Shown: one piece after another, positions 1 to 6,950 of the stretch | Numbering within the stretch: the stretch's first letter is position 1 | Layout: the number at the start of each line of letters is the position of its first letter | Assembly: GCF_003201775.1 (NCBI RefSeq) | Contig: NZ_QJJZ01000001.1 | Location: forward strand, 1-64,000 | Direction of reading: 5' to 3' | Length of the DNA stretch: 64,000 nucleotides | Origin: Arenibacter sp. ARW7G5Y1 | GTDB lineage: Bacteria; Bacteroidota; Bacteroidia; Flavobacteriales; Flavobacteriaceae | Program-made: the position numbers and the translations under genes | The notes under the pieces: model-generated | Told to the model about the DNA's origin: nothing | What the model saw: the letters and a program-made list of their open reading frames with translations, nothing else | The model's database searches: none

Positions 1-206
1 CGAGGCTCCATGAAGCCACTGGCTTTATACTTGCAATCCTTGTACTTGGATGGTATTTGTTTTTTCTCCTCCAAATATATCGTTAGACGGTTCTCATATA
101 AAACATGCTTTATAGGCTTCTTATCGAATCCAACAATATCAAAATACTCTAATATTCCTTCTGGTAATATTAAACTTAACAAGGATAACTCAGTGCCTTT
201 ATTCAT
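1..206 (-). CDS. ISAon1-type transposase N-terminal region (partial, cut by window edge)
   Basis: Reading the minus strand from an ATG at 204-206 gives an uninterrupted frame running off the left edge (68 codons). The start, MNKGTELSLLSLILPEGILE, followed by a YFDI segment, a lysine-rich beta strand and a KYKDCKYKASGF motif, matches what I recall of the N-terminal piece of ISAon1-family transposases. In Bacteroidota these are usually encoded as a short N-terminal ORF plus a DDE catalytic part, so the catalytic part should lie just outside the window. The plus-strand frame over the same bases is a shadow. Whether the element is intact cannot be judged here. Confidence 0.7.
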   Translation of the reverse strand, partial: MNKGTELSLLSLILPEGILEYFDIVGFDKKPIKHVLYENRLTIYLEEKKQIPSKYKDCKYKASGFMEP

Positions 207-623
207 CAATGTAATTTAAAGCACAAAGAAAATTATTTTTCTCTTTAGACCCAACTTTTGAGATTGATCCGAGGTTTCTACAGGGAATGAAAAAAATGGT
301 TCGCGTCAGCGAAGTGTGGTTTTCTATTTGCAAAAGTGGGCATTACTGGTCCACGAGCACTGCGAGCTAACCTAGGTGGGACCACCAATAGAAGTGTCTG
401 GTTTATTTATTAAGTTGGATTTTTTAACCCAATATTGATGGAGGTTTTTGGAATATTGAATATGCTCCAATAGAAATCAACTTGATTAGTTATTTGATTG
501 TTGTAGGTATCCTAATATTAGGCATCTGAACCGTTGGATACTAATTAACAAAATTAAATATTCTGATAATTTTGTCCGAAATATAAAAATGAAATATCTT
601 TACCGTGAATCCAAAAGAAAAGA
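207..623. other. Gene-poor stretch between IS end and the Rrf2 gene
   Basis: This 417-base stretch has no convincing gene. Bases about 331-420 contain an imperfect inverted repeat (TGGTCC near 349, GGACCA near 398) and short open frames, for example 289-371 and 330-414, that look like IS-end or relic sequence rather than genes. The terminal inverted repeat of the IS cannot be fixed because its other end is outside the window. The last 60 bases form the promoter region of the Rrf2 gene. Confidence 0.4.
567..574 (+). promoter_or_regulatory. Putative -7 box of the Rrf2/oxidase operon
   Basis: TAATTTTG matches the Bacteroidota -7 consensus TAnnTTTG exactly and lies 50 bases before the ATG of the Rrf2 gene. 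I do not see a well-spaced -33 TTTG. With only 24 bases between the regulator and the oxidase gene, this is the likely promoter for the whole cluster, and Rrf2 may autoregulate it. Confidence 0.4.
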
Positions 624-1058
624 ATGTTCTCAAAAGCCTGTGAATACGGAATAAAAGCTGCTATATATATTGCCCTGCAGTCTTTGTTGAATAGAAGGGT
701 GAGCCTGAAGGAAATTGCGGAAGAAATTGATTCGCCTTTGGCATTTACGGCAAAAATCCTACACCAACTGGCCAAGAATAATATTTTGGATTCAACCAAG
801 GGACCTTCCGGAGGATTTCAGATATCAAGGGAACGAATCGAGGTTATAAATTTAAGCGATGTGGTCTATGCCATTGATGGGGATTCTGTATATGTTGGCT
901 GCGGACTTGGGCTGAATAAATGTAATGCCAATAGACCCTGTCCTGTACATAATAAGTTTGCTGTAATCCGGGAAGAACTTAAACAAATGTTGAAAGGAAC
1001 AAATCTTTTATCATTGGCAACAAGTTTTGAATCTGGAGTAACATATTTAAAAAGGTAA
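624..1058 (+). CDS. Rrf2-family Fe-S transcriptional regulator (NsrR/IscR-like)
   Basis: This is a 144-residue Rrf2 protein. The winged helix occupies about residues 1-80, and the recognition-helix/wing part contains the typical KGPSGGF signature. Three cysteines at 93, 100 and 106 have the C-x6-C-x5-C arrangement close to the cluster ligands of NsrR and IscR, so an Fe-S cluster that senses nitric oxide or redox state is expected. Directly downstream are a haem-copper oxidase, a truncated haemoglobin and a RIC-like protein, which is the classic target set of an NsrR-type repressor. Calling it NsrR is an inference from context, so no symbol is given. The antisense frame 866-1069 is a shadow. 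Confidence 0.85.
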   Translation: MFSKACEYGIKAAIYIALQSLLNRRVSLKEIAEEIDSPLAFTAKILHQLAKNNILDSTKGPSGGFQISRERIEVINLSDVVYAIDGDSVYVGCGLGLNKCNANRPCPVHNKFAVIREELKQMLKGTNLLSLATSFESGVTYLKR

Positions 1059-1082
1059 AATTTTAACAATATTTAAGATAAA

Positions 1083-2906
1083 ATGGTCTTAATATCTGAA
1101 TTAGTAAAAAATTGGAAATATTACCCCAATTTCCTAATGCCCGTCATACCAGATTTTGTCATGGTGCAAGCCCCTTTAAACTCCGATAATTGGGCAACGA
1201 GTCCGGGAATTATTGGGACATTGGTTTTAATCTTCATTGTACTGTTCGTTGCATGCATTATATTCTTGGTAAAGTTAAATGGATATATCGACAGTCTTAA
1301 GGCGAGGCAGATAGAAAAGAAAAAATTGGCCTTTAACGAAGAATTGATGGCGTTGGAAGAAAGTGATATAGACCATATTCTGGACAAACGGAAAAAGGCG
1401 TTAAAGTATAAGTTATCAGGAACCGAATTGGGCGGTCAGGAAAGGGTAATGGACGAAAAGGGTTTGGTCAATCGGGTTACCCATGAACCTGAAAATCCAA
1501 TGTTCGATGAAAAGAAAAAGACACCTTTGAGCATCGAGACACCCGAACCACTTAAAAGTATTATTATATATTATTTGGGTGCAGCCGTCTGTTGGCTTGT
1601 ATTCGGTACTTTGGTCGGCCAATACATAGGTATGAAATTCATTTGGCCCGAAATGGACAATTTATCCTGGCTTTCCTTCGGTCGGTTACGTCCAGTACAT
1701 ACCAATGCCGTATTTTGGGGCTGGGCCTCGTTGGCGATGATCGGTCTCGGCTACTTTGTGATCGCACGCACCACAAACACCATAATCTATAGTTATACGC
1801 TTGCATGGCGTGCTTGGATATTGATCAACTTAACGGTGTTATTGGGGACTATTTCATTAATGTCAGGAATAAACAACGGGGGAGGGGAATACCGGGAATA
1901 TATCTGGCCTGTGATGATACTTTTTGCTATAGGGCTGGTCATAACCTTCTGGAATTTTTATAGAACAGTTGCCAGTCGCAAAATATCCGATATTTATGTT
2001 TCCAACTGGTATATCCTGGCGGCATTAATTTGGACAACCGTTCTGGCGATTATTGGTTATCTGCCTTTTTTTCAGAATGGACTTGGGGAAACGGTAATTC
2101 AGGGCTATTATATGCATCAAGGAGTAGGAATGTGGTTTATGACCTTTACCTTAGGTTTGGTCTATTACTATCTACCGTCCGCTCTCAACAAACCTATATA
2201 TTCCTATTCATTGGGCGTATTGGCGTTTTGGACGCAAATGCTGTTCTATACGATGATAGGTACCCACCATTTTGTATTCAGTCCATTGCCTTGGTGGCTG
2301 CAGACCACCGCCATTGTATTTAGCGCAGGTATGTTTATTCCTGTTGTTGCGGGCACAACAAATTTTTTAATGACCATGAAAGGGAGTTGGAGCCATATCT
2401 CCAAAAGTTATGTACTGCCCTTCTTTTTGGTGGGGGTCATCTTCTATTTCGTAGGTTCTACCCAGGGCAGTTTTCAGGCCTTCCGGTTCACGAACTATGT
2501 ATGGCATTTTACCGATTTTAATGTGGCACACTCGCATATGACCATGTATGGCATAATCACCTTTATACTTTGGGCATGTTTTTATACTATTCTGCCTAAG
2601 CTTACTGGAAAGGAGCCTCCCCAGGTATTGGTGGGGGCCCATTTTTGGCTGGCCTTTATCGGCCTCTTCGCCTATATGATTTCATTGATGGTTGGAGGCA
2701 CCTATAAGGGCTTGGGTTGGATTGATGGTAATGCCTTTCTCGAATCTGTTATATTGATGAAGCCATATTGGGTTTGGCGCGCCATAGGAGGTTCGCTAAT
2801 GTTCATCTCCCATCTGGTTTTTGCTTATAACTTTTATTATATGGTCCGGAAAAGGAAAGCTATAATCACTCTGGATGTACCCATATTGGAACGTGTGATC
2901 AATTAA
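1083..2906 (+). CDS. cbb3-type cytochrome c oxidase subunit I (CcoN-like), divergent
   Basis: This 607-residue haem-copper oxidase catalytic subunit has an N-terminal transmembrane helix (about 42-65), a charged soluble linker (about 70-155) and then the 12-helix CcoN core. Visible ligands are His206 (low-spin haem), CuB histidines His345, His395 and His396, and His483/His485 for the two haems. Tyr389 sits six residues before the His-His pair, where cbb3 oxidases carry the cross-linked catalytic tyrosine, and the glutamates of cNorB are absent. O2 reduction is therefore more likely than a classic cNOR. By my alignment the glutamate conserved in CcoN helix IX (STFEGP in typical CcoN) is Gln461 here. 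The N-terminal extension and separate subunits differ from the usual flavobacterial fused CcoNO. A physiological role in NO or low-oxygen stress is inferred from the neighbours. Confidence 0.85.
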   Translation: MVLISELVKNWKYYPNFLMPVIPDFVMVQAPLNSDNWATSPGIIGTLVLIFIVLFVACIIFLVKLNGYIDSLKARQIEKKKLAFNEELMALEESDIDHILDKRKKALKYKLSGTELGGQERVMDEKGLVNRVTHEPENPMFDEKKKTPLSIETPEPLKSIIIYYLGAAVCWLVFGTLVGQYIGMKFIWPEMDNLSWLSFGRLRPVHTNAVFWGWASLAMIGLGYFVIARTTNTIIYSYTLAWRAWILINLTVLLGTISLMSGINNGGGEYREYIWPVMILFAIGLVITFWNFYRTVASRKISDIYVSNWYILAALIWTTVLAIIGYLPFFQNGLGETVIQGYYMHQGVGMWFMTFTLGLVYYYLPSALNKPIYSYSLGVLAFWTQMLFYTMIGTHHFVFSPLPWWLQTTAIVFSAGMFIPVVAGTTNFLMTMKGSWSHISKSYVLPFFLVGVIFYFVGSTQGSFQAFRFTNYVWHFTDFNVAHSHMTMYGIITFILWACFYTILPKLTGKEPPQVLVGAHFWLAFIGLFAYMISLMVGGTYKGLGWIDGNAFLESVILMKPYWVWRAIGGSLMFISHLVFAYNFYYMVRKRKAIITLDVPILERVIN

Positions 2907-2917
2907 AACAAGACAAT

Positions 2918-3931
2918 ATGTTCGATTTTCATAAAAACCACAAAACCCTTGTTCTTGCCACCTTTATAGGCTTTGTAATGCTGAGTTTTATCGTTGCCGT
3001 ATTTCCCGCCTCCCAAATGCAGAACGTAAAGCCTTTGCCCAATCAGCCTTTTTTAACCGAGAATGAAAGGGAGGGTCTGCACATCTATATAAGTGAAGGT
3101 TGCGTTGCATGTCATACTCAACAGGTACGGAATATAGAGATGGATAATGTTTGGGGAAATCGTCCTTCCATTCCTTCCGATTATTATTACAGTAAAGAAC
3201 GTATGGATTTTTGGCGACAATCACCCTCCCTTTTGGGGAGTGAACGTACAGGACCGGACCTTACGAATATCGGCGCAAGACAGTCGAGCAAAGATTGGCA
3301 CTTGCTCCATCTTTACAATCCACGTACGGTTGTTGGGGAATCTGTAATGCCTTCGTATCCTTGGTTATTCGAGATTGTTGACAGTAATTTGGTAAAAGAT
3401 GAGGATGTTGTGGTTAATCTACCGGAAGAGTTTGCCACACCATCAAAAACCACAGTAATCGCCAAGAAGGAGGTATTGCAATTGGTGGTCTACCTACAAT
3501 CTTTAAAGCAAATGGAGTTGCCGGATGGAGAGGGAGGCAAATTTATCCCCCGATCGCGACAAATACATTCAGAGGGATTGGATGGGGATTTAAAAAGTGC
3601 AGCTCTCAACGGTGAAAACCTTTACAAACAAACTTGTGCCGTCTGCCACCAAGACAATGGTAAAGGAGTCGTTGGCGCCTTTCCCCCTCTGGCCGGCAGT
3701 GCCATTGTAACTAACGAAGACCCCGAAATGATGATCAAGATAATATTGCAAGGTTATGATGCCCGGACCGAATTTGCATCGATGCAGCCTTTTGCCGATC
3801 AACTTTCTGATGCCGAAATAGCGGCCATCGCTACACACGAGCGTAGTAGTTGGGGTAATAATGCACCAGAAGTAAAAGAGGAAGATGTGAAAAAAATTCG
3901 AGAATTCATTGCTAACGATCTAAATCCTTAA
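2918..3931 (+). CDS. Fused CcoO/CcoP-like dihaem cytochrome c
   Basis: The 337-residue protein has one N-terminal membrane anchor (about 9-31) and then two cytochrome c modules. The first has CVACHTQQVR at about 62-71 and the distal-Met motif SVMPSYPWL, both hallmarks of CcoO. The second has CAVCHQDNGKG at about 220 and the distal methionine in SMQPF, as in the C-terminal part of CcoP. It should pass electrons from the quinol/cytochrome c pool to the CcoN-like subunit encoded 12 bases upstream. A normal cbb3 enzyme carries three c-haems on two proteins; here there are two on one, a reduced and fused design. Confidence 0.85.
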   Translation: MFDFHKNHKTLVLATFIGFVMLSFIVAVFPASQMQNVKPLPNQPFLTENEREGLHIYISEGCVACHTQQVRNIEMDNVWGNRPSIPSDYYYSKERMDFWRQSPSLLGSERTGPDLTNIGARQSSKDWHLLHLYNPRTVVGESVMPSYPWLFEIVDSNLVKDEDVVVNLPEEFATPSKTTVIAKKEVLQLVVYLQSLKQMELPDGEGGKFIPRSRQIHSEGLDGDLKSAALNGENLYKQTCAVCHQDNGKGVVGAFPPLAGSAIVTNEDPEMMIKIILQGYDARTEFASMQPFADQLSDAEIAAIATHERSSWGNNAPEVKEEDVKKIREFIANDLNP

Positions 3932-3934
3932 GAA

Positions 3935-4222
3935 ATGAAAAGAAACATTTATTTGTACAGTCTATTTTATGTCTTTGGTCAAAAGATTATGATGGCCTGC
4001 GATCTATGCAAAAAGAACCAGCCAAAAGGCTTCGAGAATATCACACATGGTGAAGGACCTTCCGGTAATATTGATTATTTTATCACATGGTCTGCCATTA
4101 TATTAGTGGCAATTACCTTATTTTTTAGCGTTAAATATTTGGTGCGCCCAAAAGAAAATCGTCCTGATCATATCAAGAACATTGTATGGGACAATAATTA
4201 TAAAGAGCATGGAGGACAATAG
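3935..4222 (+). CDS. Small single-helix membrane protein with CDLC motif
   Basis: It begins four bases after the cytochrome gene. The annotated ATG gives 95 residues; a second in-frame pair of ATGs at 3989/3992 would start the protein just before ACDLCKKNQPKGF. One transmembrane helix follows (about residues 49-66), then a basic and polar cytoplasmic tail. The position fits a small accessory oxidase subunit comparable to CcoQ, but there is no sequence match that I recognise. The Cys-x2-Cys pair could bind a metal or form a disulfide. The function is unknown. Confidence 0.7.
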   Translation: MKRNIYLYSLFYVFGQKIMMACDLCKKNQPKGFENITHGEGPSGNIDYFITWSAIILVAITLFFSVKYLVRPKENRPDHIKNIVWDNNYKEHGGQ

Positions 4223-4631
4223 AATTATAAAAGTGTATTTGGATGATGAGCCTAGACCCTTCGCCGAGTTTGCACCTCCTGTCAAATTTGTTTTGGACAC
4301 AACCAAAATTCCTGACGGTCAGCACATATTAAAAATTGTGGCCAGGTCATCCAGTAATGTCGAGGGAATACGCACTATTCAATTCGAAGTGCGAAATGGA
4401 CCAGAAATCTCAGTTGTCGGACTTAAGGAAAACGAAGTTGTTGATACGCTGGTTCCCATTACCATTAATGCCTATGGAAGTGAAACCAAGGATTCTTTTG
4501 TAATTAGGGGTTCTGAGACCCCAAAAGCGATTCCAGCGTGGGTCTGGGCATTGATAATTGCTTTCGTGGGCTTTGCGCTGTTCTATGTGATTATGTATTG
4601 GAATCCTGAACTCTATAAATCCTTTTTCTGA
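4209..4631 (+). CDS. Ig-like domain protein with C-terminal membrane anchor
   Basis: I chose the ATG at 4209 (MEDNRIIKVYLDDEPRPF), which overlaps the previous gene by 14 bases, over an in-frame ATG at 4182 that lies deeper inside it. The product is 140 residues: a beta-rich Ig-like or Y_Y_Y-like domain (about 1-100, with PPVKFVLDT and DGQHILKI strands) and one C-terminal transmembrane helix (about 112-133). It lacks a signal peptide, so it would be tail-anchored. The tight overlap with neighbours says it belongs to the oxidase operon, probably as an assembly or accessory subunit. The family is not recognised. Confidence 0.7.
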   Translation: MEDNRIIKVYLDDEPRPFAEFAPPVKFVLDTTKIPDGQHILKIVARSSSNVEGIRTIQFEVRNGPEISVVGLKENEVVDTLVPITINAYGSETKDSFVIRGSETPKAIPAWVWALIIAFVGFALFYVIMYWNPELYKSFF

Positions 4632-5020
4632 TGCAAAGGGAATTACAAAATTTTGACGATATAATACTTTTGGTGGATGAATTCTATACCAAAATACGAA
4701 ACGATGAATTATTGGCACCTATTTTCAATAAAGTGATCCACGACCGTTGGCCCTTCCATCTAAACAAAATGTACACCTTTTGGCAAACGGTATTACTCGA
4801 GGAGCACACGTATTACGGCAATCCGTTTATGCCCCATGTCGATCTTCCTGTTGAAAAACAACATTTTGTACGTTGGATCGAGTTGTTTTACCAGACCTTG
4901 GATGAACATTTTGAAGGAGGTAAGGTTGATGAGGCAAAATGGCGGGCAGCGAAGATGGCCGAAATGTTCCAGCATAAAATTGAACATTATAGAAGTACCA
5001 ATACAAGACCTTTGATATGA
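4631..5020 (+). CDS. Group III truncated haemoglobin
   Basis: The 129-residue protein has the short 2-on-2 globin fold. The QHFVRWIELFYQTLDEHFEG segment carries the expected proximal histidine, followed by the alanine-rich AKWRAAKMAEMF helix typical of group III. The ATG overlaps the TGA of the preceding gene (TGATG), suggesting translational coupling. Group III haemoglobins bind O2 and NO and are linked to nitrosative-stress protection in Campylobacter. Placement inside an Rrf2-controlled oxidase cluster supports that role here. Confidence 0.9.
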   Translation: MQRELQNFDDIILLVDEFYTKIRNDELLAPIFNKVIHDRWPFHLNKMYTFWQTVLLEEHTYYGNPFMPHVDLPVEKQHFVRWIELFYQTLDEHFEGGKVDEAKWRAAKMAEMFQHKIEHYRSTNTRPLI

Positions 5021-5457
5021 CCACAACTTTAAAATATCCGTTGGCATTGGCATCCGTTTTCCTATGGATCGGTTTCGTAAGTGCCATTAGTTTTATGGAG
5101 GCTTGGTTAAAATTTCGTGCCCCGGGCGTGACCATTGCTTTAGGCCTTGAAATTGGTCGTTTGGTCTTTGGTGCACTCAATAAGGTGGAGTGGATTTTAT
5201 CTCTTTCCGTTTTAGCCAATTTGGTATATGTCGGAAAGTCGATGTATTCATTTAAGAACATATTTTATTTTGTCCCTTTCTTAATACTGGTTTTGCAGAC
5301 TTTTTGGCTTCTGCCCGATTTGGATTTCCGAGCCGAACTTCATATTCAGGGAAACGTACCTGCAAACTCTAATCTTCATTGGTATTATGTGGGTATGGAA
5401 ATTGTAAAGGTAATATGTCTTTTTATTTTTGGCATTAAACTTATTAAACTTGAATAA
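5017..5457 (+). CDS. Four-helix integral membrane protein of unknown function
   Basis: It overlaps the haemoglobin gene by four bases (ATGA). The 146 residues form about four hydrophobic helices (5-25, 60-77, 84-100, 125-142), with a conserved-looking FMEAWLKFRAPGV segment after helix 1. Such small membrane proteins recur beside NO and respiration genes in Bacteroidota, but I cannot name a family with confidence; a distant resemblance to TMEM205/DUF4149 proteins is possible. It is likely co-transcribed with the oxidase genes. Confidence 0.7.
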   Translation: MTTTLKYPLALASVFLWIGFVSAISFMEAWLKFRAPGVTIALGLEIGRLVFGALNKVEWILSLSVLANLVYVGKSMYSFKNIFYFVPFLILVLQTFWLLPDLDFRAELHIQGNVPANSNLHWYYVGMEIVKVICLFIFGIKLIKLE

Positions 5458-5494
5458 CCTGTAATAGTAAAAGGGTGATGGGCTAATAGTAAAC

Positions 5495-5855
5495 GAAATT
5501 TTTGTGACGATCAATTACAAGGGAAAAGAAACGTTTATTGCTGACGGGGGTGGGCATTACTCCTTTTATTTCCATCGTAAGGGATATAAGGGCCAAGGAC
5601 AAAATTGGTAACAATCGGATGCTATTTGCCAATAATACCAAAGTAGAAAATATACTCAAAAGGGGCTTATAGAAATAATGTCCAATATTTTATCGGATGA
5701 AAGAACGGAAGAATATACCTACGGCTTGATCAGCAAAGATTTTATGAGGAAAAACTGTGCTGCTTTAGAAGGATATTTTTCATGTCTGTGGATATCCTCT
5801 GAGGATGGAATCCTTAGAAAAACAATTGTCCAAATTGAAAATTCATAAAAATTGA
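5495..5855 (+). pseudogene. Decayed flavodoxin/ferredoxin reductase (FNR-family NAD-binding half)
   Basis: Conceptual translation across three frames rebuilds the C-terminal half of an FNR-type reductase. It begins with TINYKGKETFIA, continues as GVGITPFISIVRDIRAKDKI (from about 5547) to a stop near 5671, resumes at EIMSNILSDERTEEYTYGLI and, after another shift, ends with HVCGYPLRMESLEKQLSKLK. These match the usual GG-x-G-ITPF nucleotide-binding loop and the CGP-x-x-M motif near the C-terminus. There are at least two frameshifts and one stop, and the FAD-binding half is missing. It was probably once the electron donor for the haemoglobin or RIC system encoded around it. Confidence 0.75.
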
Positions 5856-5899
5856 TAGTATAGTGTAAATTTTAAGTTTAAATATTATGGTAAGATCGA

Positions 5900-5926
5900 G
5901 TACCAATTAAACTCAATTATTGGTAC
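5900..5926. repeat. Inverted repeat upstream of the RIC-like gene
   Basis: GTACCAAT and ATTGGTAC form perfect 8-base arms around an 11-base centre, about 80 bases before the ATG at 6005. It may be an operator or a small stem-loop; it does not match a regulator site that I know. Confidence 0.35.
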
Positions 5927-6004
5927 CCGACGTATAGATTACTCACCAGCAATTCAGCAAAATTTAGGATTTTCCTAGGTGTTGGATTTTTTAAATTATA
6001 ATTA

Positions 6005-6745
6005 ATGGAAAACAAACAACATATTTTGTATAAACCCATTGGCCAAATAGTAGCAGATGACTACCGTACTTCAGAAATCTTCAAAAATTATAACATTGAT
6101 TTTTATTTTGAGGGGAACAGGAATATAAAGAAGGTTGCATACGACCATAAACTGGATCCAAAACTACTCTTGAATAAAATAGATACTATACAAAGGATTG
6201 AACGATTGGAATACATTTATTTTCAATCGTGGCCTCTTGATCTTTTAGTTGATTATATTGAGAAGAAGCACCATCGATTTATAAAGAATAAGGAATCTAA
6301 TATTAAAATTCTTTTGAAAAAACTCTGCAAAACAAATGGAGAAAGTAATCCTATATTATACACCTTGGCGGAGGAGTTTAATGAATCCATTAATGGACTT
6401 TCAAGTTATATGAAAAATGAAGAGTTATTTCTTTTTCCAACTGTTCGTGAAATGATACGTGCAGAAAATGCTAAGGTAAAATTAACCAAAAGTATCTTCG
6501 GCAGTCTTGAGAATCCAGTAAAAAAAATGATAGAGGGACATAAGATTGAAAGTCTTCGTTATAGACGTCTTGAACAGTTAACAAATAATTTTGAAATACC
6601 GGAAAAGGCCAATGACTCTTATGGTGATTCTTTTAAAGCACTCCAAGAATTTGTCTGGGATCTAAAGACACATATTCATCTAGAAAATAACATTCTATTT
6701 CTTAAGATAAAAAGATTGGAAAAACAATTAAAGCATCAAGCTTAA
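6005..6745 (+). CDS. Divergent RIC/ScdA/YtfE-like di-iron protein
   Basis: The 246-residue protein has the RIC layout: an N-terminal DUF542-like domain (about 10-55) and a hemerythrin-like domain (about 78-240). The end HIHLENNILFLKI is the family signature for the last iron helix, and KNEELFLFP matches the middle one. It is unusual in that the DUF542 cysteine pair is replaced (DFYFEGN) and the first position of the usual H-M-x-x-EE motif is Tyr (SSYMKNEE). Canonical members repair Fe-S clusters after NO damage by delivering or releasing iron and NO. This copy may bind iron differently or be specialised. It lies at the end of the NO/oxidase cluster behind its own upstream region. Confidence 0.75.
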   Translation: MENKQHILYKPIGQIVADDYRTSEIFKNYNIDFYFEGNRNIKKVAYDHKLDPKLLLNKIDTIQRIERLEYIYFQSWPLDLLVDYIEKKHHRFIKNKESNIKILLKKLCKTNGESNPILYTLAEEFNESINGLSSYMKNEELFLFPTVREMIRAENAKVKLTKSIFGSLENPVKKMIEGHKIESLRYRRLEQLTNNFEIPEKANDSYGDSFKALQEFVWDLKTHIHLENNILFLKIKRLEKQLKHQA

Positions 6746-6950
6746 ATGCTTTGTTCAAAAAAGGTAGATATCCAGAGAGGTGGGTAGTTAGAATCTTAAT
6801 AAGCAAATAATTCCTTGAGATTAAACATTTATTCGCCCTGATTCTTCCCGTTTTATTCTGTCTGGTTTAAAGGGAGGAGGGTATTCTAATAAAATTATAC
6901 GCTCTAAGTAGGTGATAGTTTCTGTAACCTATTCGATAAACCCACTAAAT

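Noticed and set aside
10..219. Plus-strand 69-codon frame at the left edge
   Set aside because: It is the complement of the transposase N-terminal frame, which has clear family motifs; the plus-strand translation looks random.
1121..1387. Antisense frames over the CcoN and cytochrome genes
   Set aside because: They are shadows of genes with complete haem and metal motifs; the translations lack protein-like features.
1083..2906. Calling subunit I a nitric oxide reductase NorB
   Set aside because: The position after the first CuB His has no NorB glutamate (HQGVG) and the cbb3 tyrosine is present, so a cbb3-type oxidase is the safer call despite the NO-related neighbours.
5281..5514. Minus-strand 77-codon frame over the four-helix protein gene
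   Set aside because: It overlaps a gene that is translationally coupled to the haemoglobin gene, and its composition is that of an antisense frame.
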